Made by a program: the position numbers and the translations under genes | Assembly (NCBI GenBank): GCA_036429605.1 | Contig: CM071591.1 | Location: forward strand, 3,286,001 to 3,350,000 | Origin: Cladobotryum mycophilum | Taxonomy: Eukaryota > Ascomycota > Sordariomycetes > Hypocreales > Hypocreaceae | DNA length: 64,000 nt | Direction: 5' to 3' | Shown: piece by piece, positions 46,435 to 57,016 of the stretch | Layout of the letters: each line of letters begins with the position of its first letter | Position numbering within the stretch: the stretch's first letter is position 1 | Notes under the pieces: model-generated | Databases searched by the model: none | Seen by the model: only the letters and a program-made list of their open reading frames with translations | Told to the model about the DNA's origin: nothing

Positions 46435-48064
46435 TGCTGTAGACGTTTTGATTAGCGATCCATTGGAATTGACGATGGAATTGGTTTTTTTCTTCCCGAG
46501 GGGGCGTGGTCGTCGTCCAATGCAAAATTTCCAAGGTTTGCTGCTTTGCTGTGATGCTGTAAATTTTACTGATAAGATAAGCGATACCAACTCACCAACT
46601 GCAACGCTTTCTGAGACTTTTTCTTCTCTTTCCTTGTTGAACGCTGGAAAGAGACCTGAAGCTTGACCCCTCCATAGTGCCGGGACGTAGCGGCAGGTGG
46701 GGGCGGAATCTTTTGCCATCCAATTCGATAATCCGACCACAAGTCCTGACCTCCACTGAAGCCTCCACTGAAGCCTCGGACTGCTGCGCTGGCCTTTCTC
46801 CCTCTCTGGATCCTGGATCGTCTCTTCTTCCCCGCTTCTCGCATCAACCCTCCCCTCCCTCCCTTGTGACCCAGCTGCAGCTTGACAAATGCATGCAAAA
46901 AGCAAGCTTGTTGACGTTTGATTGATCGACCATTGAGAGACCAAAAGTCGACGGTCCTGTTTCGAGCGGGTAACATTACCACTTGTCTCAAGTATGTACC
47001 CTCCCTCCCTTGCCTGCCTCCCTCCCTTCTCCTCCTCCTCCACTTGGCCGGTCAATTGGTGGTGCTGCTGACCTCTCTGGACCCCAGCCTATATGCTCCG
47101 TGCTTGCAACAACGAGGTGGTTGTGTGCCCTTCCCCCTCCATCAGCCCAGCGAGCCAGCCAACCAGTCAGTCAGCTAGCCAGCCATCACCAGCATCGATA
47201 TCGCATTTATCATCTGTTAATTCCCCGGGGAGAGGAGGAGACAGACACCTTCTTCGCTGGCCACCAACTCTCTCACAACTCACACTCACACTTGCACTCA
47301 CACACACTCACTCATATTAGAGGCTTGCCTCTTTTGTGCTTTTTGCGGCCACTGGCGGGCCTCGTCCATGCATGTCGCAGCCCCTCGTGATTTGACAGCA
47401 TGTGCCCGTCCCTACATAAAAGCCCGCTCTCTGGTTATCATTGCTTGGACTAAAATGCGGTGAATTTCTTCTGCTTCTACGCCGAGGGAAAAAAAAAGGC
47501 GAAAAAGAAAAAGACGACGACAACCATAACCTTACGTTTGTTTTGTTTTGTTTTGTTTCTTTTTTTGTTCTGCTTAACCGCGAGTCTTACTTAGCCTTTG
47601 GCCCCCCCCGCTCAGAGGTCTCCGCTCTCTCGCTATCTGTCTGTCTGTCTGGCTGGCTTCTCACCATCCATCCGGTCACGCACGTTCAAATCGTTGCCGC
47701 TTAGCTTCTTCTTCTTCTCCCTCCTGTTCATCCGTCCGTCTGTCCACATTTTCTGCTACTGCTACTGCTACTGCTGCTGCAAAGCAGTCTGTGAGTGTGA
47801 GCGTGCAGGGAAGCCGAGCTGCAACCAGCAGTTTTATTGCATACGATACATACTTTACATACATGCATACATACGTTACCCAACACATCATAGCCAACTG
47901 TCCCGCCCTCCATTGACGACTTGGAACAAGGACGGACAGTAATATCTGCCGGCACCAGCAGCTTTTTCTTCATTCTCGCCCGTCCTTCTCTGTTGCTTGC
48001 TTGCATTAACGCTACCACCTCACCACGGTCAAGGCACAACCAACTTGTTAGGTCAGTCCATGGT

Positions 48065-48088
48065 CCACCACCACCACCACCACCACCA
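48065..48088. repeat. CCA trinucleotide microsatellite
   Basis: Eight tandem CCA units in the probable leader or promoter of the gene at 49.2 kb. Confidence 0.8.
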
Positions 48089-48826
48089 GGACTACCAGGA
48101 CTACCACTACCACTGCCAGCAAGTCAACTGTGGTGTGTAACGACAGTTTGCTGCAAGTCGATAGAGACTGCATCACCATCGTCAAACGACAACGACAACA
48201 AACGGTTGCTACTACTGCTACGCCCACAGCTCATCAAATTGCCAGCACCAGTCTCTCGCCAATTCGCCTCCTCCACGTCCTCGTCCTCTCACCCCCACCA
48301 GCTCCGTCATTGTTTTTTCTGAGCTGCCACTCGCTGGCTGGCTGCTGATTCAGCTTTGTCCCTCTATTGGGCACCCTTCTCCGTTGGGCCAGTTCGCGTC
48401 CATTGGGCCAGCCTGCATACGCTCCTCGATCCGCATTCGAGCCACGACAGTTGGGCGTCCACCAACCTAAACCATTCTCATACCACCTGTCTTGCTGTAG
48501 CTTGGGTCTTGCTTCCCCACGCTTCGGCCCCGGAAACCTCAGATCGTCTGTCTCCCAGCCTCTGAGTTTTCCCTCCCATCCCAGCTCTGGCGCGGACGGC
48601 TCTGCCAGCACTTGCAGCATACATACCTCGACTGGCGAAACAGAGTTCACGCTTTGCTCTAATCTAGCTGCACCACTCTACCTACCTACCTACTCTCCTC
48701 TCTCCCGCCGCGATCCCTCTTATCCCTTTACCGCCTGGTGCGTGCCTATTGCTCACTGCTGCTGCTACTGCTGCCACTGCTCGCTGCTCGCTGCTACCTC
48801 TTCTGCTGCTTGCCATTCTTAATCAG

Positions 48827-49107
48827 GTCAGTCATTCTCTATTCCTTTTTGTAACCCCTCGCCGCGTCCTCTCCTCTCATCTCCATCCATCCATCCATCC
48901 GTCCATCTATCCATCCATCATACCCAACTTTCTGTCCAACGTCTCCATCCTCCATCCCCGTCCCCCATGAAGCCCGTCCATGGGCTAATCAAGAGGGAGC
49001 GACCTCATCACTGTGTTTGATCAAGCCCAATTCCCATGTTAACACATTCTGTCGTACCTACTATTGCGTGTTGATCCCTTCTTTTCTGCCCTATTGTGTA
49101 ATTATAG
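48827..49107 (+). other. Possible 5'-leader intron of the 49.2-kb gene
   Basis: A good donor (CAG|GTCAGT) and an acceptor (ATTATAG|C) enclose 281 bases ending 92 bases before the ATG. This would be a leader intron. It rests on splice signals only. Confidence 0.3.
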
Positions 49108-49199
49108 CCCGTATATTTGTCTTCATTACTCTTTTGATCGACCACGACTGCAACCCAACCTAAGCTACTCCATCAAACCTGAGAACCACCTTCGCTAAG

Positions 49200-50164
49200 A
49201 TGCATACCAGAGAAAAGGTACGCAAGTCCATCATCAGGATGGATCCGGACTGTGCTATCTGCCATGCTCCGGCATCGTTGGCCTGTGACTGTGAGGCCAA
49301 GGGCCTGGAAGTGGCCGTCAAGCAGGCCGAAGAACGGATGATGCGATCTATATATAATGATATTCGGTTGGTTTTTTCTACCCCATTGAGTCCATTGCCT
49401 CATTTGAATATGGCTAATTCGGAGTCCTCAGTACATGGGTAAGGGCTCATGCTCAAGACTACATTCTTGAATACTTTCGCCTCCTGGCCGAGCGACGGAA
49501 GACTGCCCATTCGGCTCATTTGGACCACATTACGGCCCATGCCTTTTACCACTACAATGCACCTCCACACCCAAACCAGATTGCCGAAGCCCAGGCTACA
49601 CTGAAACGTGGAATCGACGAAGACTGGCAGGCTAGCGTTCAGCGTTATCCCGAAGTCCTCGAGTATTTTTATAGCCTTGTTGAGCTTTCTCTGCCCGCAG
49701 ATGACGAGGCGGCCGTCAAGGATCCTCCCTTGAATGCCAACAGCGGCCACCGGAAGGCTAATCGTCGACCGGGTACTATTGCCGGCAGCAGCAGTGCGGC
49801 CCCCCGGCCATTGCACCTCCTCCGGCTTCCTACCATGACCGGGATCCTCTTGCAGAGGCCCGACGAACTCCAGGTCCTCGCGACCGGAGGCATAGCACTA
49901 CTACATTCCGGCCACCACAGCCGTCACATCACCCACCAGGGTCTTACTACTCGCCATTTGGTTAAAACAAAACATTGGAAGTTTTGTCAAAAGGCACACA
50001 CAGCGCTAGACGCACACAATATCTATTTCCTTCCATCTACATTACGATTTTCACGATCTCCACGGCTTTTTATATCACTCATGGCGTGGCATATGATCTG
50101 CATGGCGGTTGGAGTAGCCGTATCTTACATTTCCGGAAGTTTGAGGGCATTTTGGGCTGCATGA
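49200..50164 (+). CDS. Conserved fungal Cys-motif protein, possible C-terminal frameshift
   Basis: Exons 49200-49366 and 49432-50164, joined across a 65-base intron, encode 299 residues if read as given. The start MHTREKVRKSIIRMDPDCAICHAP and the stretch DCEAKGLEVAVKQAEERMM carry C18, C21, C28/C30 in a zinc-binding pattern. The helical part WVRAHAQDYILEYFRLLAERR to DEDWQASVQRYPEVLEYFYSLVEL looks well conserved and is coiled-coil-like. I recognise it as a widespread filamentous-fungal protein of unknown function. After about residue 200 the given frame becomes atypical. The +1 frame past a run of six C (near 49799-49804) gives a Pro/His/Tyr-rich low-complexity tail (reading PPAIAPPPASYHDRDP) ending at 49965, as expected of this protein class. 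Either the family tail was replaced or one C was lost in the genome or in sequencing. Confidence 0.75.
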
Positions 50165-51100
50165 TGTTTTACTTTTGTTTTCCTGATCTAGAGAGGTCTC
50201 TGGTGGATGACTCCCTGGGTCAGGAATTGTTGTACGTCAGGAGCATGAGCACCGCTAATGGCCGATGGCTGGGTCATCGTGGCCGTCCTCTGGTAGACGT
50301 GTTGCTCTTGTGACCCTAATTCGCTTATGAGGTGATACTCAAAGCGATTCACCAGGCACGAGTCCCTGTTGGTGAGGCCTTGTGCTTGGGAAGTCAGGCT
50401 AGCGTCACTTGGGGAGGCGGTGCTCGAAGCACACTGTAGTAGTAGCAGCAGTGAGACAAATTAGTTTGAATAGGTATATATGTAGCTACAGTGTAGCAGC
50501 TCGTTGAAGCTGTCATCAAGTACATAAAAGTACACCTGCCCGACCAATACCCAATGTGATGATAGCAATGGAAGTTCTCCATATATATACATATATATCA
50601 CCACTACGAATAGGATCAGATGTAACCCCAAGCAACATAACTTGGGAAATCAAAAGGACGCAGGATAATAGGCATGTATAAGAATGTTTTTCATTTTTCA
50701 GTTCTTGACATAAAGAAAAAAAGTGCCTAGTTACAAATATCGTTGGCAACGCTGGTGTGATGATTGATGGCATCCAAACCGGCATGCCTGCATGTGACGA
50801 GATGCGCTTTTTGGTTTACTATTTCCCGAGAAGTTTTTTTCCTTTTCCCCTCCAACCCCCATCCATAATTCCGACAATGAGACTTGACAATGGTAGGTTG
50901 CAAATATATATGTCAGTGAAGTTTGTAAAGCCTGCCTGGCCCCCTTTTAACACACTCCTAAAGCCGGCGGAGGAAAATTGAATGACGAGGAAAAGAGAGA
51001 GAAGAGAGAGAGAAAGGAGAAATGATGACGGCGATGAGATTGCGAAAAAGGAAGCGTACGGTGCTTTGATTGCGATTTTGGTGCGACTGATGAGAAGTCT
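50165..51100. other. Spacer, no gene seen
   Basis: Between the 49.2-kb gene and BFR1 (convergent). Contains a short TA run (about 50580-50600) and an AGAGAGA run near 50997-51018. Probably both 3' untranslated regions. Confidence 0.4.
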
Positions 51101-52853
51101 TTATGACTCCTGCTTGTCCTCGACGGAGACCTCCTTAAGGTCCTCGGTGATTTCGTCAACATTCTCACCGTTGGCCTCGGCCTTCTCAAGCTCCTCAAGC
51201 TTCTTCTTGGCCTTCTCGATGTTCTGTAATCGCAATTTTGTTAGCTTTTTCATCGCTGGTTGAAACTCAAAGGGAAAGGGGTTGAAACGTACGCGCTGGG
51301 TCTGGGCAGCCTGGTCGTTCTTCCAGGTGTCCAACTTGGCCTTGACCTTCTCAATAATGGCGGGGACATCGGCGCTGCTCATGGGGGGATCGACGTCCAA
51401 GAAGCTGCAGTCCTCAACGACGGAGGGAGGGCAGTTGAAACCCTTCAGGGCGACACTGGCGCTAACACCACCCTTCTTGCCCTTCTTGCCCTTGCCCTTG
51501 GCGGGCAGGTACTCATCTTCACGATCCTCCTTGCGGACCAGCTTAGTTCCCTTGAGACCGGATTCGTCGACAGTTCGTGTGGCCTGAGCACCGAGACCAG
51601 TGTCGGCCAGAAGAGGGCCCTTCTCGTTCTTGTGGGTGGGGTCAAGGAACTGCAACAGGCTGTTGGCGCGGCGGATCTCTTCGAGATAGGCAGGGTCGCT
51701 GGCCTCGGAAAGGACACGCTCGGCCTCAGCCTTCTTCTTCTCCTGGATGAAGCGCTCGCGCTCAGCCCTCTGGCGCTCCCTGGCCTTTTCACGGGCCTCG
51801 CGCTCAAAGGACTGGAAAGCCTTCTTGGCGCTGTAGTAGTCATCCTTGAGCTTGCGGATGGCGGAGAACTTCTCCTGCTGTTCGGCCTGGAGCCTGGTGC
51901 GCTCGTCACGGAGGCTGGAAAGGCCCTTGTAGGCCTCATCCTGCTCGGCCTTGATGGCGTCAAGCTCAGCCTGGATCTTGTTGTACTGCTCGGACAGGGC
52001 CTTTTGCTCAGGGTCCTCCATGGTGTCCTTGATCTCCTTGATCTTGGCCTTGAGGTCGTCGATCTGCTTCTGGGCATCGTCGAACTGACCAAAGTTCTTG
52101 CGCACCTTGCGCAAGCTAGAGACCTCGGTCAGGGCCTTCTTCTCATCAACGAGCTTCATGGTGCCGGAGTTGACCTGCTGCTCGAGACTAGCGATCTGGC
52201 GGTCGATATCCTCGACGCTCTTGTAGGGAACCTTGGCCTTGGCGGTCTTCTGCTCCGTGATGCGGTTGCGGAGCTGCTCATCAAGGCGCTTGATCTGGTC
52301 CAACTTGGAGGTACGAGCATTCTTGCTTCCGGCCTGCTTCTGACGGATCTCGCTGGCCTGAGCAATGAGTTCCTGTCGTCGCTTCTGGGTTGGGCTAGGC
52401 TGGTCCTTGTTCTTGTTGGGCTGGGCAATGTCGATCTTGGCCTTGATAGCGTTCTAAGAGGGAAGGGAATGTTAGCATGCCATTGATAGCCAGTTTGGTG
52501 TGCATAGCGGGTGCCAAGCAAGCATCTACAAGTATGTATGTAGTCTTTTCTTTTTTTTCTTTTTCTTCTTTTTTTCTTCCTCGCCAAAATGTCTCGTGCA
52601 TGATGCATGTCATTGCTCGCTAACTATTAAGTAGACACAAGACAGACATGCTTGCTAAGATGACATGACATGACCTCAAAAACAAAAACAGCGAACATGT
52701 ACATACGAATTTGTCCATGGAAGCCTTGTGCTCCTTCTCGGCCTTGGTAAGTTCCTCCTTGAAGAGGTTCTCATCAGGCTTAGCAGGACGAGCAGAGGTT
52801 GTCGCAGCGGAAGTCTCCGCCGGGGCGGTCGTCGTCGCAGTGGGAGCGGCCAT
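51101..52853 (-). CDS. BFR1: Nuclear segregation / mRNP protein Bfr1
   Basis: Exons 52853-52707, 52453-51293 and 51223-51101 encode 476 residues. Bfr1 is a cytoplasmic coiled-coil protein of polysomes and mRNPs at the endoplasmic reticulum; its loss in yeast affects ploidy, and its overexpression suppresses brefeldin A sensitivity. An Ala/Thr/Ser-rich N-terminus is followed by KAKIDIAQPNKNKDQPSPTQKRRQEL and RLDEQLRNRI. A long charged coiled coil covers about residues 100-300 (for example DAQKQIDDLKAKIKEIKDTM). The family block LLQFLDPTHK and the lysine stretch KGKGKKGKKGG come next, then NCPPSVVEDCSFL and a C-terminal helix NIEKAKKKLEELEKAEA. Codon use is strongly biased to C/G-ending codons, typical of a highly expressed gene. 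It is divergent from RPB5, about 890 bases away. Confidence 0.93.
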
Positions 52854-53009
52854 TGTGCAGATCAGAAGAGAGGATTGTGAAAAATTGCCCAGAGAGACGA
52901 TTGAGAGACAAAGAGGCCAAAGTCCTAGCCGTCACCTTCTCCTCGCAAGAAGGACTTGTGGGAAAGCGACCAAGTTGGATAGATTGGGGGATTGGAACCC
53001 TTTGTAGTG

Positions 53010-53048
53010 GAAGCTTTTTTTGTAAGAGGAACAAAAAAAAGCTTCCAC
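53010..53048. repeat. Inverted repeat forming a long hairpin
   Basis: GGAAGCTTTTTTTG on the left and CAAAAAAAAGCTTCC on the right, around TAAGAGGAA, form a stem of about 14 pairs. It lies about 160-190 bases upstream of the BFR1 start. It may be a chance fold-back or a remnant of a small mobile element. Confidence 0.6.
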
Positions 53049-53628
53049 CTCCACCACCGCCGCCAATATTGGGTGGGTGAATTTGGCTCAAAATTTCCCT
53101 TTCCCACCACGTTTCAATGTTTGGTGGTCTCGGTCCTGGTCTTTTCGGGTCCACCCCACCCTAAAAAAAAAGCCCCATGTGCAGGAAGAGGCCAGGTCAG
53201 ACTTTGAGAGTGCTAAACTAGGCCGCTGAGGTTTTTGGCTTCAGGGCTCTCGCAAGCGCTATCATTCTCAATGGTTAAGGTTTCAGCGCTGAAAGACGCC
53301 CGTTGGGGGCATGTTTGGGGCCATCAGGTCCCTAAATCTTAGTGGATGAGTGGCCTGTAACCTTGAGTGACAGTGCGGTAATGTCCTGTAAAGAAGCATC
53401 CAATCTGGGGGATGCGCTGGAAACTCCAGCACCTTCCATTTCAAGCCACAGACTAATGAATAGACTGAACAAAAAAAGAACGGGAGGAAGCGACTGACTC
53501 ACGTAATCAGTCACATGACCTCTTCTTATCGATTCCAAGCTCAGGCCCAGACGCCAGTCCATTCAATGCAAGGCTGAACAAATAATTTTTGTTGCGGCCG
53601 ACGATCTCCCTTTCCAGCGACGAGAAAC

Positions 53629-53636
53629 CTCATCGA
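53629..53636 (-). promoter_or_regulatory. PAC-like element before RPB5
   Basis: CTCATCGA on plus, reading TCGATGAG on minus, matches 7 of 8 core bases of the polymerase A and C (PAC) box GCGATGAG, about 110 bases before the RPB5 ATG. PAC boxes precede genes for shared RNA polymerase subunits and ribosome biogenesis in yeasts. Confidence 0.35.
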
Positions 53637-53744
53637 TAGATTTTCGAACGCGCCCACCCCTCATTATTTTGTCGCATCCTTTTTCTGCTTTTTTCTTCTT
53701 CTCTTTATTTTCCGATATAAGTTCTTCATAGAAGCAAATCCAAC

Positions 53745-54612
53745 ATGGATGACTACGTTCCCAACGATGCCAAGTCCAAGGAGATGGTGAGACTGTGGCG
53801 CGCGTGGAAGACTGTTCATGAGATGGTTGCGGATCGGGTATGCTTCTTCGCGATTCCCCTTTTTGCCAGTTGCTACTACTACCGGCAATGGCGCTTGATT
53901 TGAAATCATCTTGGAGTCTAACACCTCTTTTTTCAGGAATACGAACTTGCTGAGGACGAAGTCAACATCTCCTTGGACCGATTTCGTGACGAATACTGCC
54001 ACCCTGACGGATCTGTCAAGTATGATCTCTTCCATTTTTTCTTCCCTCCCCATCTCCGTATACCAACTAACAATCTCTCTTCACAGCCGCGGAAAAATGC
54101 AATTCTCTGCTCGTCCCAGCGACTCCATGCTCCGCAAGCACACACCCCTTGCCACGGCAGCCAACCCCGACCCCACGCCCGACTGCGGCCCCATCTGGGT
54201 CGAGTTCCTGACCGACAAGCAATTCGGCGTCGGCCAGATCCGCCAGTTTGCAAAGTACACCATCTCCAACAACTACAAGACGGGCATCATGGTCACCCAT
54301 GTGGCCCTCTCCCCGGCCGCCCGCAAGTCCCTCGCTAGCGTCGAGAACCTCGCCAAGATTGAGTGCTTCCTCGAGGACGATCTGCTCGTCAACATCACCC
54401 ACCACGAGCTCGTCCCGCGCCACGTCCTGCTCTCTAGGGAAGAAAAGGCCGCGCTGCTGAAGCGCTACCGTCTGAAGGAGACGCAGCTTCCACGTATCCT
54501 GCAGAAGGATCCCGTGTCGAGATATTTGGGTCTCAAGCGAGGCCAGGTTGTCAAGATTATCCGAAACAGTGAGACGGCTGGGCGGTATGCCAGTTACCGA
54601 TTGTGCGTCTAA
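53745..54612 (+). CDS. RPB5: RNA polymerase I/II/III shared subunit Rpb5 (RPABC1)
   Basis: Exons 53745-53837, 53937-54019 and 54087-54612 encode 233 residues, close to the usual 210-235. Rpb5 is a core subunit of all three nuclear RNA polymerases and forms part of the lower jaw near downstream DNA. The N-terminal jaw domain starts with SKEMVRLWRAWKTVHEMV and ELAEDEVNISLDRFRDEY, contains a Pro-rich segment, and continues IWVEFLTDKQFGVGQIRQF. The C-terminal assembly domain carries HELVPRHVLLSREEKAALL, then RYRLKETQLPRI, and ends exactly as in the family with KDPVSRYLGLKRGQVVKI and GRYASYRLCV. Strong C/G-ending codons suggest high expression. Confidence 0.97.
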
Positions 54613-55461
54613 GGAACTCTGGGGAAGGAGAGGAGTCGTTGTATATCTGCATTTGGGCTGTGAAAAGCTTTGGCGTTTTTTGGGAAATTCTAATTGGAAT
54701 TATGAGATACAGCAGCAATGTTAAATAACCAACCCCCTTTTCCCTATCCTTTTGAGTCTACCATGATTGAAATTGCTCGACAAATGTAATGGGCTGGAGG
54801 AAACGTTCAAACGCAGTCACAGATGACACAATAATGAGTAAAATTTGGGGGAGTTGATTAATCAATTTGCTAAAATGCTATATCCCTCCCTCCCAAGGTC
54901 CCAAGGTCCCTCTCCCAGGGACAAATTTCCATAAAAACGCAGCAAATTCGGGGTATATATATAAACAAATGGCCAATACCAAGGGCCGCCTCCCATCCGT
55001 TTCACCATCCAGAGTGCATTGATATTTTGTAAGAAAATAGAGAAGAAGAAGAAGAAGAAAAGAAAATTAAGAAAAATCTTTGATGCTGTGATCTTGTCCC
55101 CCTTTAACCAGAAACGAGATCAAGTCCCTAATCCCGTGAGGGAATTTCAAGTCCGATATACTCTAAAAACTAGACAGGAGTGGAACCAAAACCCCATTCG
55201 ACTGTTTTGCCCAGTTATTCTAGGAATAGTTTCGATGTTGAACGCCAAGCCCAAGAGATGATGGTGTATCGAATTTGAAGAGAAAGAGTAAAAAATCGAG
55301 GAGTTGTATTTTCAAGCGTTGTCGTAATTGTAGTCGTGGTCAAGTGTCATAAAAAGATTTCGTAAATGCTTTGAAGCAGAGGATGAGAGAGAATTATGCC
55401 TTGAGGCGGGTATCATAGGTGTAGTTTTCGTAGTACAAGGATAGCAGTAGAGTCGGATATT
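54613..55461. other. Spacer between RPB5 and rhodopsin-domain gene
   Basis: Convergent gene ends. AT-rich with a GAAGAA-type purine tract (about 55038-55080). It should hold two 3' untranslated regions. No coding frame was supported. Confidence 0.4.
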
Positions 55462-57016
55462 TTACTTCAAGAGACCTCCAGCGTCCATAAGGACGAGATC
55501 TGCCCCGTTGCTGGAAGGATGCTCTTGATGGGACTGTGGTATGGTGTCCAGCTCGGTCCCGCTCCTAGACTTGGACCGGGTTGACTTGGAACTGATGGGC
55601 GAGAGGAGTCCACCGATATCTTGCAAGAGTGCCGTTGAACCACGGCGTTGGCCACTGATGCTGGCACTTCTTGATACAGAGGGCAAGGCGGGTGTTGAGA
55701 GCGGATCAATGGAAGAGGAGGTGTGACTTCCTCTCCTGTAGCTTCCGCTGCTAGTCCCCATGGAGTCGTCTAGCAATCCACCCACATCAAGGAATGAAAG
55801 GTGTTTTGATGGATGACTTGCTGTCTTTTTCACCGGCATCGAATCATCGTTGGAGTGAACATCTCGCTGTTGTTCGACATCCCATTCATCATTGTCCGTC
55901 TTCAGAGGGGCAAATATTGGAGCCTTACGGAATAGACCTGTTGTTGGGCCATCGACCTGTCCTCGTAATTCGGGATCAACACTTAAACCAATATCCCTCA
56001 CAAGATCTTCGTCACTGCCCCATTGTCTGTGCAAAGTGGGCCGACGGTTTCGTTTTGCGGTGCTCGGCGGGTCGTAAGATATGGGCGAGGAAGCCCGACG
56101 GAATTTTTGCTTCTTCACACCTCGGTCCCGCACAAAAGACCCGAGGACCAAAGCGTTTGCAGATGCCGTGGCAAAGATTAACTCGACCGAGGCCAAAAGA
56201 GACCGAAACTGTTGGACACCGTGCTTTTCAATAATACGAGGCACTCGGTAAATGGTGACGCAGACGACGGATAAGCTGAGGGAGAATAAGATGACCAGTT
56301 GAAATTTCCTTCGAAACGACATTTTGCTTCGAATGATGATGGACACTGGAAAGATGACGAGCATCAAATCCGTTAGGATGTTGCAAGTGGCCATGGTGAT
56401 GAGCTGAGCATAACCTTGGCGACATTGACCGCCAGGATCAGGCAAAACTTGCCAGTAGTGCTTGACAGGTTTGCATTCAACAAAGTCGCTAATTATGACG
56501 GCCAAAAAGGTAGTGACAAGAGTCCATCGGATGACAATCGAGGTCGTGTGATAAGATCGCTCCCAGGTCAAATCGGTAAGGCGCCTCAGAAACTCGAGAA
56601 TTGTAGCCTTGAGAATCCATAATCTGTAAAAGTCAGCAAGCCTGACGGAGAGTTGAAAGTATATATATGAATCGAGCTTACGTTGCAGCATACAGAGCAC
56701 GGCTGGCCAGAACCAAACCGCTGGCAATGGCCTTCTGCTGCATCTCATGAGCTGTGAGAACGACTCCGTTGAAATCGGCATTATTGGTTCCAGTCTTCAA
56801 GATGAAGTGAACGCATCCCATTCGCAGGAATAAAGGGATCAAAGCAACGGCTGCGACCTTGTCCTCGGAAAATAGCCTCTCGGTTCGAATGAAGCGGCCA
56901 ATGATTCGAATGATAATCATGAGAGCGCAAAATGACGTCGCCCACCAGCAAACTAACAAAGTAGGCTTGTCATGTCTAAAGTCCTGCAGACTGGGAGGGT
57001 CGGAATAGATGGACAT
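55462..57016 (-). CDS. Fungal rhodopsin-domain integral membrane protein (PTH11-like)
   Basis: Exons 57016-56682 and 56623-55462 encode 498 residues. Starting at the first ATG in frame, seven hydrophobic segments occur at about 18-41, 52-73, 100-120, 140-160, 185-205, 215-235 and 250-275. The late segment ending ASVELIFATASANALVLGSF followed by VRDRGVKKQKF is a hallmark of the fungal rhodopsin/PTH11-like domain. A Cys pair (CKPVKHYWQVLPDPGGQC) lies in the middle extracellular loop, as usual. The C-terminal ~220 residues are Ser-rich and probably cytoplasmic, with three similar short motifs ending in DxGGLL (LSFLDVGGLLD, LLQDIGGLLS and LVLMDAGGLLK at the very end), which look like repeated binding sites. 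It could be a nutrient or surface-signal receptor at the plasma membrane; the ligand is unknown. Confidence 0.88.

Larger units (their letters stand above)
46435..49199. other. Long pyrimidine-rich divergent region
   Basis: The MTG2 and 49.2-kb genes diverge from here. The plus strand from about 46.98 kb on is C/T-rich with many short CCT, CTG, CAC and CCA runs (a CCA run at about 48065-48088), the look of a long transcribed leader. A possible leader intron for the right-hand gene is annotated separately. No coding frame could be supported. Confidence 0.4.
52854..53744. other. Divergent promoter region of BFR1 and RPB5
   Basis: Both genes start here and run apart. It contains an imperfect AGCTTTTTTT...AAAAAAAGCTTCC inverted repeat (about 53010-53048), and a PAC-like element near the RPB5 start. 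No coding frame could be supported. Confidence 0.45.

Noticed and set aside
46435..47055. 207-codon upstream extension of the MTG2 frame
   Set aside because: No good in-frame ATG, no Obg-family similarity and a composition like non-coding DNA. The ATG at 46434 begins a proper presequence.
51260..52486. 408-codon plus frame opposite BFR1
   Set aside because: A mirror of strongly biased codons in BFR1: Leu/Gly/Val-rich antisense frame. The minus-strand protein is clearly the real one.
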